DNA of 64,000 bases from Candidatus Epulonipiscium sp. (GTDB lineage Bacteria > Bacillota_A > Clostridia > Lachnospirales > Cellulosilyticaceae): the NCBI GenBank assembly GCA_012841565.1, contig DUUM01000408.1, positions 1 through 64,000 on the forward strand. Reading direction: 5' to 3'. A model generated the notes under the pieces. It made no database searches. It was given only the letters and a program-made list of their open reading frames with translations, and was not told the DNA's origin. The position numbers and the translations under genes are program-made. The stretch's first letter is position 1. Each line of letters begins with the position of its first letter. Below, piece after piece: positions 8,846-17,575 of the stretch.

Positions 8846-10302
8846 TCATTTTCACCTGTTTCTGGCAGTAACACTAATGTCCCTTCTTCTAAAGATTCTG
8901 TTGGGTCTGCAACAACTCTTTCCCCTATTTCAACACCTGATACTTCTATGGATATATTATCTATTGTAAGCTCTTGCACTTGTCTTTTTTCTAGTGTGTT
9001 ATCGTCTTTTATAACAAATACATATTTATAATCTGCATCGTCATCTTCCATAATAGCAAGTATCGGCAGTGTAATTGCTACATCCTTTTCTACTGTTTTG
9101 ATCTTAACATCTACATTATAGCCTGGTTTTAACTCTGTCTGAGTTTCTTGTATTTCAATTATAATGGGTAAAACATTACTGGTTGATGTGCCCGATTGTT
9201 TTTTAATAGCTGCTGGGGCAATTTCAGTTACTATTCCTGTATACTCTTTAGCTTCAAGGCTATCTTGTTTAATAATAGCTTTTTGTCCTAATTGTATTTG
9301 TGGGCCATTAAATGTACTAATATCTGATTTAACTTTTAAGATGGATAAATCTAGAATTGTTACTAAAGGAGTACCTACTCCTACAGTAGCACCTTTCTCT
9401 ACCATAACTTCTGATACGGTACCTGCAACGGTGCTTAACACTTCAATATTGGCTTTTGAAAGCTCGTCTTCTAGAGCCTCAATTTGTAAGTCAATAGATT
9501 TTATTTCATTTTGTTTAAGTTCGATTGCTTGTTTTTTACTTTTATCCGTTACATTATTTTTAACCACATCTAATGCATACTTTGCATTTTGTTTTTGGGC
9601 GTCAATAGACTTGATTGATAATTTGGTACCCTCTAATTGAATAGTAGCCGCCTTAAGCTTATCTTGAATACCTTTTACCATATCTGCTGCATCATCATAT
9701 TCTTTTTGCGCTATAATGCCAGCTTCTAATAATTCCTTTTGATCCTTTTCCATTTTTATTGCAGTCTCTAATTCTCTTTTCACTTGTTCAATCGATAATT
9801 CTTGGGTTTCTATGGAATCTAAAATATCTTTCTCAGATTTTTCTACTTGGATAAGAGATGATTCTGCTTGAAGTATTTCTTGTTTTCCACCCTGACTTGT
9901 TAAATCATTAAGAGATGTTTTTGCAGAAGCTAGTTGTAATTTTAATTTTTCTAAATCTCTTCCTAGCCTAGTTTTTGTATCTTGATCAAAACGAAGAATA
10001 ATATCCCCCACCTTGATTTGATCACCTACTTCAACCATCACTTCTTCAATAGTTCCACTTACTTCAGAATAAATACTTTCCTTATTATTTGCTTCTACTT
10101 CTCCCGCTGAAGATATTTGTGCCGATATAGAATCCGTTGACACTGTATGTGCCTGCACCGGAACACCATTCTTCGAAGCTTTACCCGCTGTCGCTATGGT
10201 ACTTCCTTTTATAGCTCCTATGACGATACCTATAACAACTACACCCCCTATTGCCAAACCAATTATTTGTTTTTTACCTAATTTTACTTCTTTTAGTTTC
10301 AT
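8842..10302 (-). CDS. MacA/HlyD-type membrane fusion (adaptor) protein
   Basis: 486 residues from the ATG at 10302 with AAGGGGAGTG before it; the open frame reaches further upstream but that part overlaps the regulator gene. A single membrane helix (about 13-31) is followed by a lipoyl/barrel-sandwich half-motif (GTIEEVMVEVGDQIKVGD), a long helical hairpin (about 110-280), the second lipoyl half (GTVSEVMVEKGATVGVGTP) and a beta-barrel/membrane-proximal domain. It would link the MacB-type permease to the TolC-like protein on the outer face. Confidence 0.88.
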   Translation of the reverse strand: MKLKEVKLGKKQIIGLAIGGVVVIGIVIGAIKGSTIATAGKASKNGVPVQAHTVSTDSISAQISSAGEVEANNKESIYSEVSGTIEEVMVEVGDQIKVGDIILRFDQDTKTRLGRDLEKLKLQLASAKTSLNDLTSQGGKQEILQAESSLIQVEKSEKDILDSIETQELSIEQVKRELETAIKMEKDQKELLEAGIIAQKEYDDAADMVKGIQDKLKAATIQLEGTKLSIKSIDAQKQNAKYALDVVKNNVTDKSKKQAIELKQNEIKSIDLQIEALEDELSKANIEVLSTVAGTVSEVMVEKGATVGVGTPLVTILDLSILKVKSDISTFNGPQIQLGQKAIIKQDSLEAKEYTGIVTEIAPAAIKKQSGTSTSNVLPIIIEIQETQTELKPGYNVDVKIKTVEKDVAITLPILAIMEDDDADYKYVFVIKDDNTLEKRQVQELTIDNISIEVSGVEIGERVVADPTESLEEGTLVLLPETGENE

Positions 10303-10319
10303 TTTAACACTCCCCTTAA

Positions 10320-10697
10320 TTATAGTTGTACCTTGTTTGTTATAATTTCTATATCCCTTTTTAGCATTTCTACAATTTCTTTTTGTGAAAATCCCAGTGC
10401 TGTCATTTCTCCTAAAAATCCTTTTATAAGTTCCCCACACATGTCTGACCTCAACATTTCTGTGCGTTCCATATCAGCTACTACATACCTACCTAAGCCT
10501 CGTTGGGTTATTGCCAATCCTTCTCTTTCTAATTCTTGATATGTCCGTTGAATTGTATTAGGATTTACCTTTAATAAAACAGCCAGGTCCCTAACTGAAG
10601 GCAACTTATCTTCACTCTGTAATTCGCCAGACACAATTTGTCCTTTAATCATATTCATAACCTGTATATAAATAGGCATATTACTATCAAATTTCAC
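10320..10697 (-). CDS. GntR/YtrA-family transcriptional regulator
   Basis: 125 residues from the GTG at 10697, which has a perfect AGGAGG site; upstream in-frame codons overlap the promoter. The winged helix is at about 10-75, with KLPSVRDLAVLLKVNPNTIQ as the recognition region, followed by a short helical tail as in YtrA rather than a ligand domain. First gene of the exporter operon, 17 bp before the adaptor, so probably autoregulatory. Confidence 0.88.
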   Translation of the reverse strand: MKFDSNMPIYIQVMNMIKGQIVSGELQSEDKLPSVRDLAVLLKVNPNTIQRTYQELEREGLAITQRGLGRYVVADMERTEMLRSDMCGELIKGFLGEMTALGFSQKEIVEMLKRDIEIITNKVQL

Positions 10698-10727
10698 TAA
10701 GCTCCTCCTCCTCACTGTACCAACATG

Positions 10728-10756
10728 ATAATACACCAAATTTGTTATGATTACAA
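10728..10756 (-). promoter_or_regulatory. Promoter of the GntR-exporter operon
   Basis: Minus-strand TTGTAA (10751-10756), 17 bp, TATTAT (10728-10733). Its -35 hexamer is the same DNA as the -35 of the divergent hflX promoter. Confidence 0.6.
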
Positions 10757-10779
10757 GTTTTTTATTATAATGATATAAT
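10751..10779 (+). promoter_or_regulatory. Promoter of hflX
   Basis: TTACAA (10751-10756), 17 bp, TATAAT (10774-10779) on the plus strand. It excludes the first in-frame ATG (10778) as a start codon and supports the ATG at 10811. Confidence 0.65.
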
Positions 10780-10810
10780 GGGGATAGCAATTAGAAAGGT
10801 GTTGAAACTT

Positions 10811-12616
10811 ATGATAAATGGTAATATAAGCGGTATTAGAAATAGCATCCTAAAGGAACTGGAACAACTCTACGATATAGTTATCCCTTCATATACAGTC
10901 ATTAATCAAGAAATTATAGACCCCTTATGTATCTTGACCCAATATTTAGGTCGTGAAATTAGTGTAGGGGTTGACCGAAAAGGAAAAATTATAAGCGTAA
11001 CTGTTGGTGATAGTAATACGGCCTCTATTCCCCACGGAAATGATCATCCAAATAGGCTCTGTGGCATTCGTATTATACACACTCACCCTAGCGGAAACCC
11101 TGCCCTATCTCTGCCAGATGTTACAGCACTTATGAATCTTAAATTAGATTGCATGGTTGCTATTGGGGTCACAGACGGAAAATTTTCTGGGATTTCTTTA
11201 GGCTTTTGTGACCTTAAAGAAAATAATCTCAGTTACCAAATCGCAGGCCCTATGAGTCTGCAAAAAGCAGAGTCCTTTGCTTATGAGGATTATATTAAAA
11301 CGGTCCAAAACAAACTCCTTTCAATGGAAACTAGTGGAAACAACTTAGAAAAGGAAAAGGCTATTCTAGTGAGTTGTGATAATGCTGAAATGCTAGATGA
11401 GCTGGAAGAACTAGCCCTAGCTTGTGATGTTGCGGTTGTGGGAAAGGTATTACAAAAACGCAAACAGGCAGATGTCGCTTTTTATGTCGGCAAAGGAAAG
11501 GCCCAAGAAATCGCCCTTCAAAGGCAAATCACACAGGCTAATGTGCTTATTTTTGACGATGAATTATCAGGCACCCAAATTAGAAACTTAATGAACATTA
11601 CGGGTTGTAAGGTCATTGATAGAACCACCCTAATCCTTGAGATTTTTGCCAATAGAGCCAGAACGAGAGAGGCTAAACTTCAGATTGAACTAGCACAACT
11701 CAACTACCGTACGACTCGGCCTATTCCATCTGGAAGCGAGGAACGTGCCGGGGGTGGTATTGGTTCTAAGGGACCTGGAGAAAAGAAACTAGAAATTGAT
11801 CGGCGAAACATCATGCACCGGATAGAAGCACTACAGCAAGAGCTACAAAAGCTTAAAACAGTCCGCAAAACCCAGCGGGAAAGAAGAATAACAAGCAGTA
11901 CGCCAAATGTCGCATTAGTTGGGTATACTAATGTAGGGAAATCTACTATTCGCAATCATCTTGCTAAGACTCATTCGTCAAAGAGCCATCATACAAAAGA
12001 AGGGGTCCTGGCTAAGAACATGCTCTTTGCTACTTTAGAAACAACAACTAGAGCAATTACATTAGCCGATGGACGAACCATCACATTAACGGACACCATT
12101 GGATTTATCCGAAAATTATCTCACAACCTAGTAGAAGCCTTTCAATCTACCTTAGAAGAAGTCAAAGAATCTGATTTGCTTTTACACGTTATTGATGCCT
12201 CTTCAGAGTCCGTCATTAAAGAACTACAAGCTGTAGAAAAGGTTCTTATAGAAATTGAGGCAAATGAAATTCCCTCAATTTTAGTCTTTAATAAAATGGA
12301 TGGTGTGACAGAAGAATCCCGTCAAAATATAGAAGAAATCCTACTAAGAAGTAGTACTCTAGACTATAGCAATACTATTTGGATTTCTGCAAAAAAAGAT
12401 ATTAATCTAGATAATCTCTTGGAACTAGTTGCTTCTTTACTCCCAACCACACTTAAAAAAGCTACTTATCTTATTCCATATGCCGAGCAAGGGATGGTCG
12501 CTTACTTACACCGAAATGCTCTCATTTCAAATGAGACGCACCAAGAACTCGGAACCCTTATTACGGCTGAAGTAAACGAAGAAACTTGGAACAAAATGAA
12601 ATCTTTCTTACAGTAA
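10811..12616 (+). CDS. hflX: GTPase HflX with N-terminal JAMM (JAB/MPN) domain
   Basis: 601 residues; HflX alone is usually about 420. The extra N-terminus (about 1-165) carries a complete JAMM metal motif H-T-H-x7-S-x-x-D (H90, H92, S100, D103) with a possible Glu at 49, closest to RadC-type 'HTHPSGNP'. From about 185 it is standard HflX: the glycine-rich linker SGSEERAGGGIGSKGPGE, then the G domain with G1 GYTNVGKS (371-378), G2 TTTR (411-414), G3 DTIG (428-431) and G4 NKMD (494-497). HflX splits stalled 70S ribosomes and 50S subunits after stress. The ATG chosen has AAAGGTG nine bases before it. The JAMM domain could cleave a peptide or modifier bond near the ribosome; this is inference. 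Confidence 0.9.
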   Translation: MINGNISGIRNSILKELEQLYDIVIPSYTVINQEIIDPLCILTQYLGREISVGVDRKGKIISVTVGDSNTASIPHGNDHPNRLCGIRIIHTHPSGNPALSLPDVTALMNLKLDCMVAIGVTDGKFSGISLGFCDLKENNLSYQIAGPMSLQKAESFAYEDYIKTVQNKLLSMETSGNNLEKEKAILVSCDNAEMLDELEELALACDVAVVGKVLQKRKQADVAFYVGKGKAQEIALQRQITQANVLIFDDELSGTQIRNLMNITGCKVIDRTTLILEIFANRARTREAKLQIELAQLNYRTTRPIPSGSEERAGGGIGSKGPGEKKLEIDRRNIMHRIEALQQELQKLKTVRKTQRERRITSSTPNVALVGYTNVGKSTIRNHLAKTHSSKSHHTKEGVLAKNMLFATLETTTRAITLADGRTITLTDTIGFIRKLSHNLVEAFQSTLEEVKESDLLLHVIDASSESVIKELQAVEKVLIEIEANEIPSILVFNKMDGVTEESRQNIEEILLRSSTLDYSNTIWISAKKDINLDNLLELVASLLPTTLKKATYLIPYAEQGMVAYLHRNALISNETHQELGTLITAEVNEETWNKMKSFLQ

Positions 12617-12621
12617 TTAAT

Positions 12622-12657
12622 AAAGGACAGTTAACAAATATTTGTTAACTGTCCTTT
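12622..12657. terminator. Bidirectional terminator
   Basis: Perfect 17-bp arms AAAGGACAGTTAACAAA and its complement, with A/T runs at both ends, between convergent hflX and the AIM24-like gene. Confidence 0.85.
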
Positions 12658-12661
12658 ATTC

Positions 12662-13348
12662 TTAGTTACTTGAACTAGTTGGTAAAAATGGAATAATACT
12701 GCCTGCAAAATTTTGAATGGGCATGGATTGAAGATAAATCTTGCCTGGACCTGTTAAGGTTGTTAAAAATAATCCTTCTCCACCAAAAAATATGTTTTTG
12801 AATCCTTTAATTGAATCAATACTCATTTGAACTGTCTCTTCATAAAAAGCCACATGGCCTGTATCTACTTTTAAGATTTCTCCAGCAGCCAGTTCTATTT
12901 CTTCTAAAGCACCATCTATTTCTAAAAATACGTATCCTGTGCCAGAAAGTCTCTGCATAATAAATCCTTCTCCGCCAAAGAAACCTGCTCCTAGTTTTTT
13001 CTGAAAGTGTATCGCAAGGTCAACACCCTTTTCCCCTACTAAAAAGGCTCTTTTTTGAGCTATAATACTTTTCCCAGGTTCTAATTTAACAGCATAAATA
13101 CTACCCGGAAAAGAGGATGAAAAAGCAATTGTCTGATGATCTGCCAACGCTTTAAAGTTAACGGTAAAAAAGCTTTCTCCCGAAAATACTCTTTTAACCC
13201 CGCCAAATAACCCACCACTTGCAGTCGTCTCCATAGAAACACCCGTACTCATCCAAGACATAGCCCCTGATGTTGTAAAGAGCTCTTCACCTTGGTCTAA
13301 TTTTAAACTGACAAACGGAAGATTCCCACCTTTTATTTCATATTTCAT
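12662..13348 (-). CDS. AIM24/TIGR00266-family protein
   Basis: 228 residues from the ATG at 13348, preceded by AGGAG. Features of the AIM24 family are visible: an early GEELFTTSGAMSWM block, a glycine-rich GGLFGGVKRVFSGESFF segment, and repeated GGEGF/GGEGLF motifs in an all-beta fold. The bacterial function is not established. It lies 25 bp downstream of the EIIC-like transporter and may belong to the same NiaR-controlled transcript. Confidence 0.8.
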   Translation of the reverse strand: MKYEIKGGNLPFVSLKLDQGEELFTTSGAMSWMSTGVSMETTASGGLFGGVKRVFSGESFFTVNFKALADHQTIAFSSSFPGSIYAVKLEPGKSIIAQKRAFLVGEKGVDLAIHFQKKLGAGFFGGEGFIMQRLSGTGYVFLEIDGALEEIELAAGEILKVDTGHVAFYEETVQMSIDSIKGFKNIFFGGEGLFLTTLTGPGKIYLQSMPIQNFAGSIIPFLPTSSSN

Positions 13349-13373
13349 CTTCTCAGCTCCTAACTGTGATATG

Positions 13374-14456
13374 TTACACATCTAGTTTCATATCACCATC
13401 TTTAATCCAGCCCTTCCTTCTCATAAATTCACTAATGCCTAGAGTAATAACGGCTGGTAATATAAAGTATAGTAATAAGATACTGCCTAATAGAACTACT
13501 TTGTTAGTCGTCTCGTTCATTGTCTGCCACGTCATCAATACACCTACAAGCCCAGATGTTCCCATTCCCGCCCCAGCTGCATTGTTGTGCATCTGAAAAA
13601 TAACCGTTGCCATGGGTCCTGTTATGGCGCTTGTTATGATTGCCGGAATCCATATCCGCGGGTTTCTTACAATATTGGGAACCTGTAACATAGATGTTCC
13701 CAGGCCTTGTGCGAGTAATCCATTGACCTTGTTTTCTCTATAACTGGCCACTGCAAACCCTATCATTTGAGCAGAGCACCCTGCCGTTGCTGCCCCTGCC
13801 GCTAAACCTGATAAACCTAAAATCATAGAAATAGCTGCTGAACTTATTGGTAATGTTAAAATCATACCCATCATAACTGAAACAATAATACCCATCCAAA
13901 ACGGCCTAAGCATTGTGGCTTGATTAATCGTCGCACCTAGTAGTGTCATAAAACTTGCTAAGGAAGGTGCCACCATAACTGCTGCAATCCCTCCTGATAC
14001 AATGGTGGTAATTGGCGTAATGATAATGTCTAACTTTGTCTTCCCTGAAATTAAACGCCCAATTTCTGCACCTACGACAGCTGCAACAAATGCACCTATT
14101 GGATCTCCAGGACCTAAAAGTAGTACACCGCCTCCTTCCGCAATTAAAGTTCCTGCTACCAATTTACTAGCATTTGCTCCTAAAAAACCTGTTACAACAG
14201 TTGAGTATAAAACCATCTTAGGTACATTAAGGGCATGGGCTACGCCGACACCAATACCAACCCCTGCCATAACACTTGCTAAACTACCTAATTGAATGAG
14301 TAAATTTCCAAACCAAGACGCCGGTGCAATCCCGCCAAGTTGTTTAAGAATCAGCCCTACCATAAGGGTTGAAAACAACCCCAGTGCCATTCCGCTTAAT
14401 GCCTCAATTAAATAACGATTCACTATATACTTACCAATCTTCTTTAGCTTCTCCAT
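13374..14456 (-). CDS. EIIC-like membrane transporter (PTS_EIIC_2 family), probable NiaR target
   Basis: 360 residues with about 9-10 hydrophobic helices and many small-residue motifs (GVGIGVGVAHA, GAGMGTSGLVGVLMTW), matching the stand-alone EIIC-like family PF13303. No EIIA or EIIB domain or gene is nearby, so PTS phosphorylation is doubtful. It lies directly after niaR. A promoter at 14509-14537 and a 20-bp NiaR-type palindrome at 14481-14500 precede it. NiaR represses NAD synthesis and niacin uptake genes, so transport of a niacin-like compound is the most economical inference; a sugar or other vitamin remains possible. Confidence 0.7.
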   Translation of the reverse strand: MEKLKKIGKYIVNRYLIEALSGMALGLFSTLMVGLILKQLGGIAPASWFGNLLIQLGSLASVMAGVGIGVGVAHALNVPKMVLYSTVVTGFLGANASKLVAGTLIAEGGGVLLLGPGDPIGAFVAAVVGAEIGRLISGKTKLDIIITPITTIVSGGIAAVMVAPSLASFMTLLGATINQATMLRPFWMGIIVSVMMGMILTLPISSAAISMILGLSGLAAGAATAGCSAQMIGFAVASYRENKVNGLLAQGLGTSMLQVPNIVRNPRIWIPAIITSAITGPMATVIFQMHNNAAGAGMGTSGLVGVLMTWQTMNETTNKVVLLGSILLLYFILPAVITLGISEFMRRKGWIKDGDMKLDV

Positions 14457-14480
14457 TTTTAAATCCCCCTAAGTGTATTT

Positions 14481-14500
14481 ACACATGTCTTGTCATGTGT
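14481..14500. promoter_or_regulatory. NiaR-type operator
   Basis: ACACATG-TCTTGT-CATGTGT is a perfect 7+6+7 palindrome of the 20-bp size I associate with NiaR sites. It sits at the predicted transcription start of the EIIC-like gene, just after niaR. Confidence 0.75.
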
Positions 14501-14508
14501 TTGGGTGG

Positions 14509-14537
14509 ATTATATCACATTATACCTCTGTATACAA
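14509..14537 (-). promoter_or_regulatory. Promoter of the EIIC-like gene, inside the end of niaR
   Basis: Minus-strand TTGTAT (14532-14537), 17 bp, TATAAT (14509-14514). The operator at 14481-14500 covers the start-site region, a classical repression layout. Confidence 0.7.
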
Positions 14538-15038
14538 GTAGCCCTTTTTATTTAGAGCTATTTCAATTTCATCCAATATCTCTTCATTAGCAGCCTCTAC
14601 TGTATGCATATGAACGCCATGTGTTAGATTCATTAGGGGATAGGTATCAAACTCTAAAATATCTTCCACAAATCGCTCTACATCCCGCCTTGTTTTTAAC
14701 ATCATATTGCCTACCATTTCACCATAAATAGGATGATCAATAAGGACATTCCTAATAATTCCGCCACAATCTATCATGGTATTAAGCTCATCACTTATAT
14801 CATCATATTGGTGCCTCACTAAAAAAATACGTTGTTTGTTTTTCGCTGCATCTCTATACAATAAATATCCTCTTGCAGTAGCTATAATATCTAAACCTTG
14901 AGCCCTAATGAGTGCAATATCTTGTACGATTACCTGCCTGCTAACTTCAAAAATATCTCCTAATCTTCTGCCACTTAAAGGTTCTAATGTATCTGTCAGC
15001 ATTTCAATTAGCGCTTCTCTTCTTTGGTCTCCATCCAT
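14520..15038 (-). CDS. niaR: NAD biosynthesis repressor NiaR (3H domain)
   Basis: 172 residues from the ATG at 15038, preceded by GGAGGTG. An N-terminal winged helix (about 1-60, GRRLGDIFEVSRQVIVQDI) is followed by the 3H domain. The metal ligands known from Thermotoga NiaR appear at matching spacing: H76 and E84 (8 apart), and H143/H145 in LTHGVHMHT. NiaR binds niacin and then represses NAD synthesis and niacin transport genes. A matching operator lies immediately downstream, before the EIIC-like gene. Confidence 0.92.
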   Translation of the reverse strand: MDGDQRREALIEMLTDTLEPLSGRRLGDIFEVSRQVIVQDIALIRAQGLDIIATARGYLLYRDAAKNKQRIFLVRHQYDDISDELNTMIDCGGIIRNVLIDHPIYGEMVGNMMLKTRRDVERFVEDILEFDTYPLMNLTHGVHMHTVEAANEEILDEIEIALNKKGYLYTEV

Positions 15039-15101
15039 GTTACACCTCCATATACTCATTCAACTTATTATATATAGCTCTATTATAGCTTATTTTTATA
15101 A

Positions 15102-15130
15102 AAAAAAGAGCCACTTTTAATAAAAGTGGC
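15102..15130 (-). terminator. Terminator of pgi
   Basis: Minus-strand hairpin with arms GCCACTTTTA/TAAAAGTGGC (15110-15130), followed by a run of eight T residues. It lies 16 bp after the pgi stop. Confidence 0.85.
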
Positions 15131-15145
15131 CCTTATATTTATTTA

Positions 15146-16489
15146 TTAATCAATTCTTTTTAGTAATTCTTCTCGTAGCTCTTCATAACCTTGTTTGCCA
15201 AGGAGCGCAAACATATTTTTCTTATATTCTTCTACACCTGGTTGATCAAAAGGATTAATACCGAGCATATAGCCACTAATAGCACAAGCCTTTTCAAAGA
15301 AATAAACGAGTTTCCCAAAGTTATAGGCATCTAGCTCTGGTATATTAATAATAATATTAGGTACCCCGCCATCTACATGGGCAAGAAGCGTTCCTTCAAA
15401 TGCTTTTTTATTTACAAAATCCATTGTCTTGCCTGCTAAATAGTTAAGTCCATCTAAATCACTTGCTTCTTTACCAAGGACAAAATCTAATTTTGGCTTT
15501 TCTACATTAAGGATTGTTTCAAAAAGATTTCTGCGTCCGTCTTGTATATATTGTCCCATAGAGTGTAAATCTGTTGAGAAATTAACGGATGCTGGGAAAA
15601 TACCTCTTTGGTCTTTTCCTTCACTCTCACCAAATAATTGTTTCCACCACTCTGAAAAATATGCAAGCTCTGGCTCATAGTTAACCATAATTTCTGTTTC
15701 TTTACCTTTGCTTTTTAATATATTTCTAAGGATTGCATATTGGTATACTGGGTTCTCATCTACATTGGTATTACTGTATTCTTCCCGACCATCTGCAGCA
15801 CCTTTCATCATATCTTCAACATCTATCCCTGCAACTGCAATTGGAAGTAATCCAACTGCCGTAAGCACTGAAAAACGTCCACCTATATCATCTGCAATGA
15901 CAAAGGTTTTATAGCCTTCTTCTTTTGCAAGGGTTAAGAGCGCACCTCTTTCCCCATCTGTTGTAGCAAAGATACGATTCTTAGCACCCTCTTTGCCATA
16001 CTTTTCTTCCAATAATCCTTTAAATACCCTAAAAGCAATAGCTGGCTCAGTAGTTGTTCCAGACTTAGATATAACATTCACACTAACGTCTTTGCCTTCA
16101 CATGCCTCAAGTAAATGATTCATGTATGTACCCGAAATATTATTTCCTACAAAATAGATTTCTGGTGTTTTACGTTGTTCCTTCGTAAGTGAATTGTAAA
16201 ATGTATGGGTTAAGGCATCAAGAGCTGCCTTTGCACCTAAATAGGATCCCCCTATTCCAATAACAATCAGTACATCTGTATTATCTTGAATTCTTTCTGC
16301 TGCTTTTTGTATACGTAAAAATTCATCTTTATCATAGTTAACTGGTAGGTCTACCCAACCTAAAAAATCGTTCCCTGCACCTGTTTTGTCATATAAAATT
16401 TTATGGGCACCTTCTACTTGCCACTTTAAAAATTCTATCTCATAATCCTTAATGCCTGTTTTAGAATAATCTAACGTAATCTTTCCCAT
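15146..16489 (-). CDS. pgi: Glucose-6-phosphate isomerase
   Basis: 447 residues, the compact Firmicute form. It interconverts glucose-6-phosphate and fructose-6-phosphate in glycolysis and gluconeogenesis. Sugar-phosphate-binding motifs [13 protein letters not shown] (about 78-90) and [14 protein letters not shown] (about 140-153) are intact, as is the family signature region [13 protein letters not shown] (about 277-289) with its catalytic Glu. The start has AGGAGG at good spacing. It is monocistronic, with its own terminator downstream. Confidence 0.96.
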   Translation of the reverse strand: MGKITLDYSKTGIKDYEIEFLKWQVEGAHKILYDKTGAGNDFLGWVDLPVNYDKDEFLRIQKAAERIQDNTDVLIVIGIGGSYLGAKAALDALTHTFYNSLTKEQRKTPEIYFVGNNISGTYMNHLLEACEGKDVSVNVISKSGTTTEPAIAFRVFKGLLEEKYGKEGAKNRIFATTDGERGALLTLAKEEGYKTFVIADDIGGRFSVLTAVGLLPIAVAGIDVEDMMKGAADGREEYSNTNVDENPVYQYAILRNILKSKGKETEIMVNYEPELAYFSEWWKQLFGESEGKDQRGIFPASVNFSTDLHSMGQYIQDGRRNLFETILNVEKPKLDFVLGKEASDLDGLNYLAGKTMDFVNKKAFEGTLLAHVDGGVPNIIINIPELDAYNFGKLVYFFEKACAISGYMLGINPFDQPGVEEYKKNMFALLGKQGYEELREELLKRID

Positions 16490-16609
16490 CCTATTTCCTC
16501 CTAGTTAATCCCTGTTTATTTTAAATTCCTTATAGCTTCTCTAGTTTCATTCCGATTATATACCACACTATATTGTTTTCCAAGTATTTTTTATAAGTCC
16601 TACTAACTA

Positions 16610-16688
16610 TTGCGCACTAACCTCTACCACATTTTCCCGCAATGGTTGGCATCCTATATGCGGAAAACCCCACATACTTAGGACGCAA
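16610..16688. repeat. Unexplained nested dyad between two minus-strand genes
   Basis: Outer arms TTGCG/CGCAA at the two ends and inner arms TTTTCCCGCA (16632-16641) and TGCGGAAAA (16659-16667) give a structured 79-nt element. It lies 5 bp after the lipoprotein gene and 120 bp before pgi, with no ORF. It could be a terminator-like 3' structure or a small structured RNA. Confidence 0.4.
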
Positions 16689-16692
16689 CCCT

Positions 16693-17367
16693 TTAACGGT
16701 AGCGAACTTCTCCCAAAATCCCAATATGATCAAATTCAATTGTTTGGTGTTCGTATAAAAACTGTACGCCATCAATCCATTCACCGTCATATTCCTTTTG
16801 TAGAAATGTTTCTTCTAATGATGCCGCTGTAATGGCCCCACCTGCAGATCCTTGGAAATAACTTTCCTTCCAACTCGTGCCTGTTGTGTTAGGATTTTCA
16901 TTTAAATTAATAACAGCTATTTTTTTTCCATCTTGATCTTCTATTTTAGCCACTTCTATAATTTGGTCTCCAAATTGGCTTTTTGATAACTCTTCTGCCA
17001 GGATTTTCAGTTTTTCTTCTAGTGCAAGACTATTTTTTATAATTTTTTCACTTATAAGTTCTTTTTTATAAGTATCAATATTAGCACCATATATCCTAAA
17101 TACAGATTCCCCTTGTTGCTCCATAGAATCTGGTTCCCCACTTACCCTAGTTGGGTCTAACTTTACTATTTCATCCTCTAGTTCTTGATTGTTTTGTTGC
17201 AGCTGTTGGATTTCTTCTTTTAGGGCTTGATTCTCTTGGCTTACTTTAGATACCTCTTGCTGTAAGTTTACATTTTCTGCTTTTACTGGATTAGAGCAAG
17301 CCGTCATTGTTGCACTTATTGCTATGATTCCAGTTAATAAAAATATCATATATATTGTTTTTTTCAT
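16693..17367 (-). CDS. Lipoprotein with GerMN-like domain
   Basis: 224 residues from the ATG at 17367 with AAGGAGG five bases upstream. A lipoprotein signal ends in the lipobox SATMTAC (Cys at about 24). A coiled coil with heptad Leu/Gln/Glu spans about 32-72. The C-terminal part (about 90-224) has the pattern of the GerMN domain: a strand-rich opening FRIYGANID, a central LKILAEELSKS helix, the motif AVINLNENP, and WKESYFQGSAGG. GerMN domains occur in spore-associated proteins such as GerM. Placement at the membrane or spore envelope is inferred. Confidence 0.65.
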   Translation of the reverse strand: MKKTIYMIFLLTGIIAISATMTACSNPVKAENVNLQQEVSKVSQENQALKEEIQQLQQNNQELEDEIVKLDPTRVSGEPDSMEQQGESVFRIYGANIDTYKKELISEKIIKNSLALEEKLKILAEELSKSQFGDQIIEVAKIEDQDGKKIAVINLNENPNTTGTSWKESYFQGSAGGAITAASLEETFLQKEYDGEWIDGVQFLYEHQTIEFDHIGILGEVRYR

Positions 17368-17507
17368 GTTAGCCTCCTTCATTGTATTTACTTCCCTATA
17401 CTTAGTATACACATAATTAAGTATATACAAACCTACATAATACGATTTTAAGTATTGTATCTATAGTTTACCACTTTTTTGATATAATTTCTATACTGTT
17501 ATTTTCC

Positions 17508-17536
17508 TTGCATACCAACTTAATGTGGTGTAATAT
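17508..17536 (+). promoter_or_regulatory. Promoter of the NatAB-type operon
   Basis: TTGCAT (17508-17513), 17 bp, TAATAT (17531-17536), 40 bp before the ATPase start. Confidence 0.5.
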
Positions 17537-17575
17537 ATAAATTGTTAGAATTAATTGATAACTTGGAGGGGTTTT

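Noticed and set aside
8842..10440. Longer 532-residue adaptor start
   Set aside because: The extra 46 residues overlap the regulator gene in another frame, while the ATG at 10302 has AAGGGGAGTG and starts the membrane segment.
13374..14456. Sugar PTS IIC for a phosphotransferase pathway
   Set aside because: No EIIA or EIIB domain or gene is near, and the operator is NiaR-type.
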